64,000 nucleotides of DNA, taken from assembly GCA_933207985.1 (NCBI GenBank), contig OW240916.1:313295152-313359151 (forward strand). Direction: 5' to 3'. Source of the stretch: Pelobates cultripes (taxonomy: Eukaryota > Chordata > Amphibia > Anura > Pelobatidae). Positions within the stretch are counted from its first letter, which is position 1; each line of letters starts with the position of its first letter. A program made the position numbers and the translations under genes. Shown in pieces: positions 34,321 through 46,988 of the stretch. The notes beneath the pieces are model-generated. The model worked only from the letters and a program-made list of their open reading frames with translations, made no database searches and had not been told where the DNA came from.

Positions 34321-34954
34321 TTAAAGGAACACACATACAGATATACACATAATAATAATACACAGATACACACACGACTGTGCACACAGATACTCACTAC
34401 ACACACATTACACACATTCAAACAGATACACACACTACACATACAAACACACATTACACACATACTGACAGACACAAACCCACATAGTTACATAGTTACA
34501 TAGTAACTATGTGTACACATACACACATTAAAAAAAAATTAAGCCACCCCGCAGGTTCTGCTGGCTGTGGCTGCTGGGAGTTGGGGGCCTGCTCTCCCAA
34601 TCCGGCCCCATCCTCGCGACTTCCTTCTCCTCCCGCGCGGCTGTGTGAGTGAGCTGGGAGGAAGTGATACGCTGTCACTTCCTCCCAGCTCTTTGTGCAC
34701 GATAGAAGGGGCCCAGTCGCGCTGCTAAAGAGCCACAGCGCACGACCAGGCCCCTCATTGCAAATGTCTATCTGGTGGCCACCCGATGGACCCTCACACA
34801 GGTTCCCAACCCATGCGGTGCTCCTGCACTGCCCCATGGGTTGAGAACTCCTGCTTTAGATTATGACAGGGGAGGCAAAATGCCGCCCCGTCAGAGTTCC
34901 GCCTGGAACTGTCTCCACCGCGGTCTATGGACGGGCCGGCCCTGGTCTCTTTAA
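34321..34954. repeat. CA-rich microsatellite and possible degenerate TTAA element
   Basis: Begins TTAAAGGAACAC and ends GGTCTCTTTAA, both with TTAA. It contains a CA-rich stretch (34330-34470), a CATAGTTA palindromic run (34486-34512) and a perfect 17-bp-arm hairpin at 34651-34691 (GAGCTGGGAGGAAGTGA and its complement). The MITE interpretation rests only on the ends. Confidence 0.4.
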
Positions 34955-35415
34955 CAAGTATTTAGCATCTTTATACTAAAAGGCAAATGCAACTTGTGCG
35001 GCATACATAGCACCTCTCAATCTCAGTGATTGTTTACACAAGAGACCCAGAATGCCATGCATAGCCATAGTAACACCCTGCCATTTTAACAGTTTTCCAG
35101 CCGCAGCCAAGATTGGATGCCACCACTGGCCAGCTATGGAAGGCTCTCTCACCCTGTTTGGGTTTCTATGTGAACTTAATGGCCCCTCATCGAGATATAC
35201 TTTAATAGCTGATTTTATATCAAGAGTAAAGGATATCAATCTCCACATCAATCCCAGGAGCCAGCTAATTGTGCTCCTTAAATGCTTCTACTTTAGCATT
35301 AGAGACATACCGTGGTTTAATAGGCCTGGCCGAACATTTACTATAGTAGATAAAACCATGCTGATGAGGAGCACCCCATATAATAGTATCTCTAACCCGA
35401 TCTCTAGGGTTTTAC
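34955..35415 (+). other. FER intron D-E, unclassified, possibly repeat-derived
   Basis: About 460 bp with open frames of about 90-124 codons overlapping on opposite strands. I could not recognise either, and composition differs somewhat from the flanks. Confidence 0.4.
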
Positions 35416-35423
35416 GTTATTAC

Positions 35424-35667
35424 TAGTGATGTCCCGAACTGTTCGCCGAACGGTTCGCTCGGACTCCAGTCAACTGACACATTCCAGCCAATCAGCAGCA
35501 GACCCTCCCTCCCAGACCCTCCCACCTCCTGGACAGCTCACTAAGAATGCAGCTTCAAAATGGATGCTGTCCAGGAGGTGGGAGGGTCTGGGAGGGAGGG
35601 TCTGCTGCTGATTGGCTGGAATGTGTCAGCTGACTGGAGTCCGCGGCGAACCGTTCGGACATCACTA
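35424..35667. mobile_element. Foldback hAT-type MITE, about 110-bp arms
   Basis: 244 bp that is almost entirely one inverted repeat. The left arm runs from TAGTGATGTCCCGAAC through CCAGCCAATCAGCAGCAGAC to CACCTCCTGGACAGC, and the right arm is its near-perfect complement ending GTTCGGACATCACTA. The flanks are GTTATTAC (35416-35423) and GTTATTAT (35668-35675), an 8-bp duplication with one difference, which fits hAT. Confidence 0.88.
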
Positions 35668-35675
35668 GTTATTAT

Positions 35676-36186
<511 letters not shown>

Positions 36187-37494
36187 TAAATGGTATTTAC
36201 GTCCTAGTCCTGAGGTCTGTTAAAATGCAAATCTCCATTATCGCTTTTGTGGTGATATCATTGAATGACCATCGACTTTGAACAATTCCCCAAGGAATAA
36301 TTACACCTCGATTTACTTTTGTTTGGTTAGTCTACAATATTCTTTAACCCCTTAGTGATCAGACCGTGTTTCAATTTTCTTACCGTTAAGGACCAGGGCT
36401 CTTTTTACATTTCTGCAGTGTTTGTGTTTAGCTGTAATTTTCCTCTTACTCATTTACTGTACCTACACATATTATATACTGTTTTTCTCACCATTAAATG
36501 GTCTTTCTAAAGATACTTTAATCTTTAATCTTTCTAAAGATTATTCTCATTAGATCATCTAATTTACTATAAACAATTATAAAATATGATGAAAAAAACA
36601 CACACTTTTATTTTTAACTTTGACCCCCAAAATCTGTTGCGCATCTACAACCACCAAAAAAATACCCATGCTAAATAGTTTCTAAATTTTGTCCTGAGTT
36701 AAGAAATACCCAATGTTAACATGTTCTTAGCTTTTTTTGGAACGTTATATGGCAATAAGTACAAGTAGCACTTTGCTATTTCCATATTTTTTCAAAATTA
36801 ACCAAAGTTACATTGTAACACTGATATCTGTCAGGAATCCCTGAATAACCCACATGTATATATTTTTTAAAAGAAGACAACCTAAGGTATTAAACTTGGG
36901 GTATTTTGACTCTTTTCATGCAACCACTTTAACACCAATCTGTGCCAAATAAAAAATAAATACAAAATAATTGGTGATTTAATTTTACAAACATAGCATT
37001 TTAAGAATACATGTACTGAGAACGATAAGGGTTACTGCCAAAGAGCACCCCAGTATGTGTTCAGCAACATCTCCTGAGTACAGCGAAACCACCATAGGTT
37101 TGTTGGGTTGTTTGGGGGGTGCAATGCCAAACTTGTGACATGTTTTTCAAATTTGACATATCTTTTTTGCCCATCTTCTTTTTGGGGGCCTTTTTACATA
37201 TTCCAATTTATTTTCTTACCATGAACTGCATATATTTGAAAAGTTGACACCCCAAGGTATTTTATATGGAGCGTTTTGATGCCATTGATGCAACCGTTTA
37301 AGCCCAAAAAATTGGAGAAAATTTGTGGTACTAATTTTTCTATTTTCTTTTTTACTCACACATTTGTGTGTGATTTAGGAGAGCCTGTTGTTAGTTATTG
37401 CATGAAAACACTCCAGGTTGTTTTCTGCAAGGCCTCCTGAGTACACCTATGCCCCCTATGCATTTGTTTGCCAGGATTTTGGGACGGTTTAGTT

Positions 37495-39202
37495 TTGGGA
37501 TTGGCCGATTATTGGTCTGGCCGATATTCTGTATTTTCAGCAATTTCAGTATCAGCCAATAAAGATACCGATACCGAAATTTTTAAAATATTTATAAAAA
37601 AAAAAAAAATGTCCCCCCTTCCCCATATTTTACATAACATACCTACACAAACACACAATACACCATGAGTCGTCAACCTGGTCCCTACCGCCTACTAGTG
37701 GGCGTTTCGGGATTCCAGGTGGGTGGTACGGGTTTCGGCAGCACAACAAGCTGAATCCTCCTTCCATAGAGAGAGTGGGCAGGTGCGAGTTCACAAACGT
37801 GCATATATGAGAACAAGAGAATGCGTGCACGTGAAAGAGTGGGAGCTCATGCACGATAGCAGGGACAGGCAGAAGCAGAGCAGAGCACTTGTAAAATAGG
37901 AGAAAGAAAAGTTATAGGCAGGAGAAGGAGAGAATTGTTGTTGGCTAATAATAATAAGTGGGCTAACTAGCTCAGCCTTACGTTTGGACATTGCCTTAAG
38001 GAAGGTAAAAGAAAAGCATTAAAAAACGAGATAAAAAGGAAAAGATAAAAAAAAGTTTTTTTAAAAAGGGAAGACAAATAGAAAGAAGGGGATAAAATAA
38101 AGGAGTAGAGAAAGCAGTAGGTATGAAAAGATTGACTACCCCTACACTACACAAACACACACTCTGCATTCATTATCTCCACACACTACACAAGCACACT
38201 GCATTCGCTATGCACACACTACACACTGCATTCACTATGCACACACTGCATTCATTATATACCCCCACTACACAAACACACACTCTGCATTCATTATCTA
38301 CACACACTACACAAGCACACTACATTCACTATGCACACACTGCATTCACTATGCACACACTGCATTCACTATGCACACACTGCATTCATTATATACCCCC
38401 ACTACACAAACACACACTCTGCATTCATTATCTACACACACTACACAAGCACACTACATTCACTATGCACACACTGCATTCACTATGCACACACTGCATT
38501 CACTATGCACACACTACACAAACACACACTCTGCATCCACTACACAAACACACACTCTGCATTCATTATCTACACACACTACACAAGCACACTACATTCA
38601 CTATGCACACACTGCATTCACTATGCACACACTACACAAACACACACTCTGCATCCACTACACAAACACACACTCTGCATTCATTATCTACACACACTAC
38701 ACAAGCACACTGCATTCACCATGCACACACTTCATTCACTATGCACACACTACACAAACACACTGCATTCACTATGCACACACTACACACTGCATTCACT
38801 ATGCGCACACTGCATTCACTATGCGCACACTGCATTCACTATGCACACACTACACAAACACACTGCACAAACACTGTGTTCATTATATACCCCCACTACA
38901 CAAACACACACACTGCATCCACTAATCAAATACTCTCACTGCATCCACTAAACACACATATTCTTGAAAACATAAAACATTCTGACTGGCATGTATATTT
39001 ACCTTAATAAAAAAAGATTTGCAAATAAATAAAAAAAATAAACATTTCAGTTAACAGTAGATTTATGTAGAAATATTTTTTTTTTTTTTTTTTTAAATGA
39101 TAAATGTACAGAATATCGGTAATGGTAAGTTATCGGCTGTTGACCTGAAAGTTCACAGATTATTGGTATTGGCTCTAAAAAATCAATGTCGGTCGATCCC
39201 TA
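37495..39202. mobile_element. hAT non-autonomous transposon, second copy
   Basis: 1,708 bp, a sister of 18918-20577. The left end is the decayed TTGGGATTGGCCGATTATTG and the right end GTCGGTCGATCCCTA. The flanks GTTTAGTT (37487-37494) and GTTCAGTT (39203-39210) form an 8-bp duplication with one mismatch. It carries the same CTGCATTCA tandem array but a different sequence in place of the 62-bp palindrome. It is inserted in piggyBac copy 1, so it is younger than that copy. Confidence 0.85.
38140..38960. repeat. Tandem array in the second hAT element
   Basis: Irregular tandem units built from ACACACTGCATTCACTATGC and CACTACACAAACACACACTC blocks, homologous to 19660-20400. The 184-294-codon His/Thr-rich frames here are repeat artefacts. 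Confidence 0.9.
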
Positions 39203-39423
39203 GTTCAGTTACAATTGAATGACTTGTAATTTGAGTTGAAATCAGAGTATTTCTTCTGATAGGCCTATCTTAGCTTAGGGCCTATCATGTATCCCAGTTT
39301 TATTTATTGCCATGATAGTGTATACATTTAAAACGTAGACACCCCGAGGTATTGAACAGTAAACGTAACCAAAAAAAAAAAGAACAGCAAATGTAAAAAA
39401 ATAAATAAAAAAAATGCAGTCCC

Positions 39424-41043
39424 CTATGCAGAGTTCAGGCTGTCAAGGGCAATCAGGACAGTAATATACGGTGTCCTTTCTCTTCCCCCTCTTGAAACAC
39501 TCTGCATCTTTTTGGGGGATTCTGCTTTGCCACAGTAGGGGGGACTACAAAGTTTGTAGCCCCAACTCTGCTCTCTCCCGTCACCGCATCTCGGTACAAA
39601 ATCCCAGAAATGATCTGGAGCTAAAACTGGGGGGGGTAGGGGGGGTGGAGGAGTCAGTTTCATCCTGGGGTTTGCCTTTTTTGAACAACAAAAAAGTGTT
39701 GTGGGTTGCAATCTTCAGCAAGTGAACTGCAACATTTTTGTACCAGGCCCTTGTCTTCTGTATAATTAGGTATCGCTGCAGCAGCTGATCTGCAAGATCA
39801 AACCCACCCATATGCTGGTTATAGGCCTTGATGCACACTGGCTTCCTTGTGCTCTCAGCCCTACAGAGCTGTACAGAGGCCTCCACAGTCCTCTCAGTGT
39901 GGATGGTGGTAAGAAGGTACACATCCTTCTTGTCTCTGTACTCAACTGCCAACAGCTCTTCTTGGCGCAGAGCTGAGATCTCCCCCCTTCGTAGCCGGGT
40001 GCGTGCAAGGTTCTGAGTGTACCGCAACCTATTGTATCAAAACAATACAGTAGCTTGTACAAAGGGACACTTGTATAAAAGTGTCTATATACAAGTGGTA
40101 CCCTTTGTTCACCAGGGGGAATATCAGGTCCCAGACAATCTTGCCACTAGTTCCCATATGTGCTGGGCAACCTGGAGGGTCAAAGTGGCTATCCTTTCCC
40201 TTGTACACCTGGAAGGCCCAAGTATACCCATTCTCACTCTCACAGAGCTTATACACATTTACACCATACCTGGAGCGCTTGGAAGGAATATTATATTGCT
40301 TGAATCCCAGCCTTCCCTTATACTTAATCAGGGATTCATCCACGCATATATTCCTTCCAGGTGTATAAACCTCTGCAAACCTGGCAGCGAAGTGGGTAAT
40401 CAGGGGGCAGGATTTTATACAGCCTGTCAAACTGGGAATGCTCCCTAGGGAGGCACAGGCTGTTGTCGCTGAAGCGCATGAAATGTAGAACTATTTCATA
40501 CCTCTTCCTCGACATACACTGGGAGTAAATGGAGGTAGAGCAGATGGGGCAACTGCTCCAGTAGGAGGGGATGGAGGGCTTCTTTATGATGTCCACCAGC
40601 ATAGTCAATGCCCAGAATTTTTTACATTCTGGCACATCGATGTGGGCCCATGGCTGCTTTGCCAAAAAACACTCCGGCTTAGAAGCAAGGAACTGATGGG
40701 CATATAAATAAGTTTGGGCGACAATGTTCCCCAATACATCATCGCCCCAAAACACCTTTATAAACTGTTAAGGGGTAAATCCTGCGACATCCACATTGAT
40801 GCCAGGATTTGCAGTGAAGGGTGGGATATCTGGCGATGAGGAACTACCCACTCCTCATCAGTACTGCCAGCTGGAGCAGCATGTCTACCTTCTGGCAGGG
40901 GGCCTAGCAGGCACAGATGCATCATAACTTAATACATCACTAGCAGCAGACACTGTATCTAGTGATGATGTATCTGAGCACCTGGCAGTGTCAAAATCAG
41001 TGTCGGAGTTAGACATAGACGTGTCTGACTCTAGCGCAAACAT
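39424..41043 (-). pseudogene. piggyBac transposase (DDE_Tnp_1_7), frameshifted
   Basis: Remnant of a cut-and-paste transposase on the minus strand. From an ATG near 41043 an acidic SDT-rich N terminus is followed by stop codons near 40890-40870 and before 40755, then the domain IIKKPSIPSYWSSCPICSTS and the MSRKRYE block. The three catalytic aspartates are all visible: ICVDESLIKYKGR (about 40360), LYIDTF (about 40090) and HMGGFDLADQ (about 39800). A cysteine-rich C-terminal domain ending YYCPDCP lies near 39460, read across a small indel. Frameshifts near 40430, 40030 and 39590 and the early stops make it inactive. Confidence 0.9.
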
Positions 41044-41348
41044 GGCATATACATCTTATCGTCACTGATTGCCTCAACCCCTTGAGGCACTCAGCACACA
41101 GGCAGAGCATCGGAAGCCTGCCCGATGGCTTCTGATGCTCTGCTATACTGCCGGGTGCCACGTGGAGCAACCCGGAAGTGATTGCTCTGGGGGAGCTCCC
41201 CCGGCAGTAAGGTGAGATATTGCACGATGCCTCTCAATCGAGGCATCGCTGCAATATCCTTAGAGCTGCTGGAAGCGATCACGGTCGCTTCCAGCGCTCA
41301 AATTTGCAGCGGACATATCAGGTACGTCCGCAGTCATTAAGGAGTTGA

Positions 41349-44300
41349 GAGTGCACCAAGGTACATTGTTATAATCTTGTCAGTTAATGTGTTTTATTTT
41401 GTGTTTGTGTTTACAAGTTCTGGGGTATAAAATAGCTAGCTTACATTTGCTGCAGGATGCAGGAAATCATCTCAGCTGCAAGACAAGTGTTTTTATAAAA
41501 GTGCTAATTTCACTTGAAATCTACATTCTTTTAAAACACACCTGTAAAGACAGACCGTTTAAAGAGCTTTAGCCAGGTAATGTGCATTAGGTGTTTAGAG
41601 TGTTTAGTCTGTAAGAGTTTGTGATTATCTTGTTTATTTTTGGCTGCCTATTTTGTTGTTTGTTTCTAAAACAGACAAAGCATATCCTTTCAACGTTGTG
41701 CAAATGACAATTTGCATTTGATTCTATGGCAACATTATGTCATATGGTGCCTGTGCTTTTTTTTTTTTCCTCCGTAGATGAATCTTTTTTTTTTTTTCCT
41801 TTCATATATGCCACCCATGCCTATTTCAGATTTGATGGGTTCAAATGTTGTTCAGCATTGTTGCCAAAGCGTTTAAAAAAGAAAAAAACTTCAAATGAAC
41901 ACCGTAGCAATATGTATTCCTAAAGTCCCAGTATTCTGTTTTCAATTTAAAAAGAAAAATAAATAAAATGGTATTTTACTCGCCGTGTAGTCCTTGCTGT
42001 ACCTGTCTCCGTGATGCTGGGCCCGTCCTGTATTGATGATGATCTTCCATAGGGAAGCATTGGAAGGCTAGTGTGCATGAGCAGGAAAACACTGCTCTAT
42101 GCCAATCTTTAAGGGGTTAAAAAAAAAAAGGGGGGGGTCACTACACCCGAACCACTTCATTTAGGCGAAATGTGAGATGCTTTTAGTGGTCCTGTAATAA
42201 TTTAATGGGAGGGATTTTATACTGTTTAAAGTGACGGTTTAAACATAGTGTTTGCAGGCTTATAAATAAATAAATGTATGTCTTGGTAATTAGTACCCAC
42301 TAATACCCTTTCCCTATACTTTTTTATTTTTTATTTTAATGAATCAATGAAAGATCAAGCAGTATAATGAATTCGTAAACCGTATATTATAGGACATGTG
42401 TTTTAAACGTTTATCATATATCTGCACCTGCTTGATTTTCATGTTAAGTTCTAAGCTGCTTGTTTCACACTGTAAAAAATAGCAGATACAGTGAATGAAA
42501 ATGCATTCATGCTAACTTAAAGAACACAATACATTACAACATTTATACAATTATTTTGCATTAAAATGCTGTCTAGTCTAGCAGTAAAATGTCATAAAAA
42601 AAAAAAGAATTCTATTGGGCAATAGGGTAGTTCTGTTTGGGTGAAATTCTATTAAACTCTCGATTAGTGGTAACAATATTTTCTATGTATACACAACAGG
42701 AAGCATATTTTTCTACATACAAAGGTGGAGGGCAGCTTTGTGGCGTATCTGTTCACTTGCCCCTGTTCTGATTTAGAGAGAACAAAGTTTGTGCAACAGG
42801 CTTTTAAAACTGCCTATTTTTTTTTTTGTCGTCTTGCCTTTTAGACTATAAATGATAAATGGTTTTATAATTGCTGTGATTTCTACGGAATGATCATTAC
42901 ATTAAGAGCTCAGGGAGAAAGTGCATTAGCCAAAATGTGTTTTTCCATATTTTGCCTTTCCTTCTATAGACAACAGATGCAATAATGAAATCCAATTAGG
43001 AAGTCCTATTATGTTTTTGATGACTAGGGAAAATGATAGTTTGTCTGCACAGGTATACAGGAATATAACCACTATTATTTCATATTGTAATTGCTTTAGA
43101 CTACAATTCCCATGATGCTCAAGCTGTGCTTTGGCTGGCTAAGCATCGTGGAAAATTGAATTCACAACAAACTGCTCTAGCTGTCAGATATCACGCAAAT
43201 GCATTAGAAAGCAGCGACCCAGAAAATAAATGTCCTTTGTGCAAACGGAAATGAGCTTGGCTGTAATTTGATTCTGTAAGTTCACCGAATCGTTGGATAT
43301 TTTTACTCTGCTGGTGTTGACATTTTACAGATTTCTGTCAAAGTTAGGGTAATAGACACTCAGTCCTCAGTACACAGCAATATCCAAATATCCAAGCCTT
43401 CCTTTTTTTTTTTTCCCTTTTCATCACGCTATCCATGTATGTCACAAATCTTGTATAATGCAGACACACACCTTTGACAGCGGACATCAGCCTTAAATAG
43501 ATACTGTCTGTAATATATTGCCAAGTGAGACTCGAAATGATTTTACAGGAAAACACAATGGCACCCAAAGACTCATAGCTGCAAAACCACCGTACTGAGC
43601 TCTAGTGGTTATATGCCGAAGTTGCCCCTTTAAGTTTTCTTTTAATATTGTTCTTCTGTTTGTTTAGACCTTGTATTGCATGCAGTGTTTTGAGAAACAA
43701 TGAGAAATGTATGAATAAATCCATGGAGAGGAGCCACAAGGAGCCATTGATTCAAATGATAGAAAATGCTGACAAAAAGGCTGAATAGTGTGTAGATGTT
43801 GTGAAAACAATAGATACCTGAATTCTCTATTGTCATGCAATATAATTCAGCATTTTCTATTAAATAAATCCTCCGCTATGGTGCGCTATTTAAGTGCATA
43901 GATTTACAGGTGAAGAAAAGCCGTCACATGGCTTTTCCATTTAAATTTTTTTTTTATTTTTTTTTAATGAAACCCTGCATTGTCAGAAAATTGGAAGCCT
44001 CACTTTAGCTTTTGCTAATTGAGGAATGCATACATTATTTTGCATTTGTATTTTATGCGAAAGACACCATAAAAATAAATGTGTATATGGATAGTATGTT
44101 TTCAAAGGCTTTAATGGTGGTGCACTCTGCTGTTCTTTTGAAGCTGTGCACCCCAGGACTGATCGCAATAGGAAGAGAATTCTTCACAGGCGATAGATCT
44201 TTTCTGTCTAACAAAATAAAAATCCATATGTTGATGTTTTTTGGGTTATAATAATATTGTGTGTTACAAAATACCAAAAAACACGATGTGAATAATAGCA

Positions 44301-45830
44301 TGTACACAGTAGTGCCGCATTCATATGTACATACTGTCATCAGAGTGGTGTATATCGTAACAGCAGTGTATTCACCCACTAACCTCCCCGTGCACAAAGG
44401 TATACACATGGAACTCTAACCTCATGTAGGATGTTGAGGCTTTGTTTGGGAGCACAGCAGGTTAAATATAACCTTTATGGATACACCCACAAGTAGCTTA
44501 AAATGCTACGGGCTGTAATTTTGAAATCTGCAATCTTGTGCTTTTAAAAAAAAATAAAAAAAATATAAGGCCTGATTCAAATTCTAATAATCAAAACATA
44601 TAAACATAGAGAACATTTGATAAAAAAAAAAAATACTTTTATTTGCTGGATTCAGAATTATTCCTATCACAGACGTGCCAAATCAGTTATGAAGATGTTG
44701 CATGTAATGTTCCAAAATGTATTTGTCATGATGTCTTAATGCCTTAGATATAGTGATAGCAGTTTAATATATTCTCTACTGGAGATGCAATATCGTCTGC
44801 CTGTTTGAGACATTATAGAATTTTATGGCTTCTATTAGTGGGTCTTAAGTAGACTGTTAGGACTGTAGTTTGTGTTTTATAGCAAGGTTTATATAATTGT
44901 CACTCTTGTATTGCTTACATAGTAGTTCTGAGTAAATAATTACTTTTCTCTATATCAAGAAATTGACTTTTTAGTTATTCTTTTTTAGTTTACGGAGATA
45001 AATCAATTTTAAGATCATGATCCAAAATACAAAAAAAAGTTTCATCTCTTCTAATGATATGATATGAGATGTATTTGTTTGAAATTGGTGCCCCTATTTA
45101 TTCTTAAAATTTGCATGTTAGTGTAATGCAATGGTTTATTCCATAGAGGTACCTGACATAGACAATGACAAATCAAAGGTATTGAAATATATGTATGCTT
45201 GTTTATGTGAGTGCAGCCCTCTTGGTTTCATATGTAAATATATTTGGGAGCCCAGGCCAACTCCTGTGGTTTTGCACCCCTCATCCTCACCCCTCATTCC
45301 AGGGCCCACTTAACTTTGCACTGCAGAGCTTTAGGTGGAAGGATTTCCTACGTAAGTGGGTTATTTTTCGTACATTGAAATAACATCAAGTAAACATTGT
45401 TAATATTGTAAATGACTATAGTAGCCTTAAACGGTTGATTTAAATAAAATAAAAAATATATAATGGAATATCTACCTAGGCTTATTATCAGCAACCGTCT
45501 GTTTTGTGTTCCAATGGCACGTTGTGCTTGCTAATCCAAGTTAATCATTTAAATAAGGGTAATTAATAATTAGTAAACCCTTTTATAATTATATATAAAC
45601 GAGCAATAAAACTGTACTTCATTAGACTAAAGGAGTATCTGTAGGATCCTCAATTGTGGATTCTAGAAAGCCTGAAACAAAGAATTTCTGGACCTCGTCA
45701 GTTTGTTCTTGTTCTGAAAAATGAAGGCCATTTCATATGAGTAAGCAAAGATCTTCTACATTCCTTCATAGAACTGTGCAAACTGACTCGAAACAGAATA
45801 ACACCATCTATTGTTTTATTTTTTAGGTAT
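41349..45830 (+). other. FER intron E-F, mostly unique sequence
   Basis: About 4.5 kb of AT-rich intron. There is a decayed MITE-like piece at about 41960-42195 (hairpin-like GAACCACTTCATT and AGTGGTCCTGTAA end). Near 43095-43155 a CTACAATTCCCATGATGCTC segment with a partial inverted copy resembles a dispersed repeat. No exon or gene recognised. Confidence 0.45.
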
Positions 45831-46425
45831 CTAAAGGATCTCTATAGGGTCAGGAACACAAACATGTATTCCTGACCCTGTAGTGTTAAAACCACCATCT
45901 AGCCCCCCTGGGCCCCTCATGCCTCCATAAATATAGTAAAAATCTTACTGTATTCAAGCCTGAAGCTGTAACTCTGCATGCTGTTAGACTCAGAAAAACA
46001 AGCAGTCTGCTGACATCATCAGAAGTGGTAGCCTGATCCAATCACAGTGCTTCCCCATAGGATTGGCTGAGACTGACAAAGAGGCAGATCAGGGGCAGAG
46101 CCAGCATGAGTCAAACACAGCCCTGGCCAATCAGCATCTCCTCATAGAGATGAATTGAATCAATGAATCTCTATGAGGAAAGTTCAGTGTCTGCATGCAG
46201 AGGGAGGAGATACTGAATGTTTGGATGCATTTTAGGCAGCCATGACCCAGGAAGGATCTCTAACAGCCATCTGAGGAGTGGCCAGTGAAGTTATCACTAG
46301 GCTGTAATGTAAACACTGCATTTTCTCTGAAAAGACCGTGCTTACAGCAAAAAAGGTAATGATTCTACTCACCAGAACACATTGAATAAGCTGTAGTTGT
46401 TCTGGTGACTATTGTCTCCCTTTAA
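45831..46425 (-). mobile_element. TTAA MITE family A, reverse copy
   Basis: 595 bp. The left end is CTAA (decayed TTAA) followed by AGGATCTCTATAGGGTCAGG. The right end has GCTGTAGTTGTTCTGGTGAC and then CTCCCTTTAA. It is the reverse orientation of the copy that begins 24 bp later at 46450. Confidence 0.8.
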
Positions 46426-46449
46426 GTAACTGTTTAGTTATTCGTAACT

Positions 46450-46988
46450 TTAAAGGGACACTATAGTCACCAGAACAACTACAGCTTATTGTATTTGTTC
46501 TGGTGAGTATAATTAGTCCCTTCAGGCTTTTTGCAGCAAACACTATTTTCATAGAAAAGGCGTGTTTACATTACAACCTAGGGGCACTTCCAGTGGCCAG
46601 TCCTCAGATGGCTACTAAAGGTGCTTCTTGGGGGCAGTGCTGCACACTGTGCACAAACATTCAGTGTCTCCACCCTCTGCACGGAGACACTAGAAATGCT
46701 GATTGGTCAGGGCTGTGTTTGGCTTGTGCTGGCTCTGATCTGCCTCATTGACAATATCAGCCAAACCAATGCTGTCCTATGTGAAAACATTGTGATTGGC
46801 TGAGATCACCACTTCTGATGATGCCAGCCAAGAAGGCAGATGAGGGTGGAGCCAGCAGCAGCAGACTGAAATTAAATGAAAGGTAAGATTTTCCTATATT
46901 TAAGGGGACATGGGAGGACTAGATGGTGTTTTTAATACTATAGGGTTAGGTATACATATGTGTTCCTGACCCTATAGAGTTCCTTTAA
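46450..46988 (+). mobile_element. TTAA MITE family A, forward copy
   Basis: 539 bp between TTAA at 46450 and 46985. The left end, AAGGGACACTATAGTCACC, is followed by a hairpin ACCAGAACAACTACAG...TTGTTCTGGT with CTTATTGT at its loop. The right end is CTGACCCTATAGAGTTCC. No coding capacity. Confidence 0.85.

Larger units (their letters stand above)
36344..41348 (-). mobile_element. piggyBac element copy 1, interrupted by an hAT element
   Basis: About 5 kb. The low-coordinate end is TTAA then CCCCTTAGTGATCAGACC. The high-coordinate end reads, inward on the minus strand, CTCCTTAATGACTGCGG, with the outer TTAA decayed to TTGA. It carries a broken transposase at 39424-41043 and is split by an hAT element at 37495-39202. 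Its sequence matches the copy at 50712-54114 in opposite orientation, which fixes the ends. Four hairpins at 41102-41299 lie in its 5' untranslated part. Confidence 0.85.

Noticed and set aside
34976..35426. Overlapping 91- and 124-codon frames as host exons
   Set aside because: They lie on opposite strands, lack convincing splice sites or known domains, and the region looks repeat-derived.
38123..39007. A 294-codon His/Thr-rich open frame, and similar frames at 19565-20451
   Set aside because: Translation of the CA-rich tandem array inside the hAT elements; other frames are equally open.
39424..41043. Domesticated piggyBac host gene
   Set aside because: Several frameshifts and stops, TTAA-type termini and a second copy nearby show an ordinary dead transposon.
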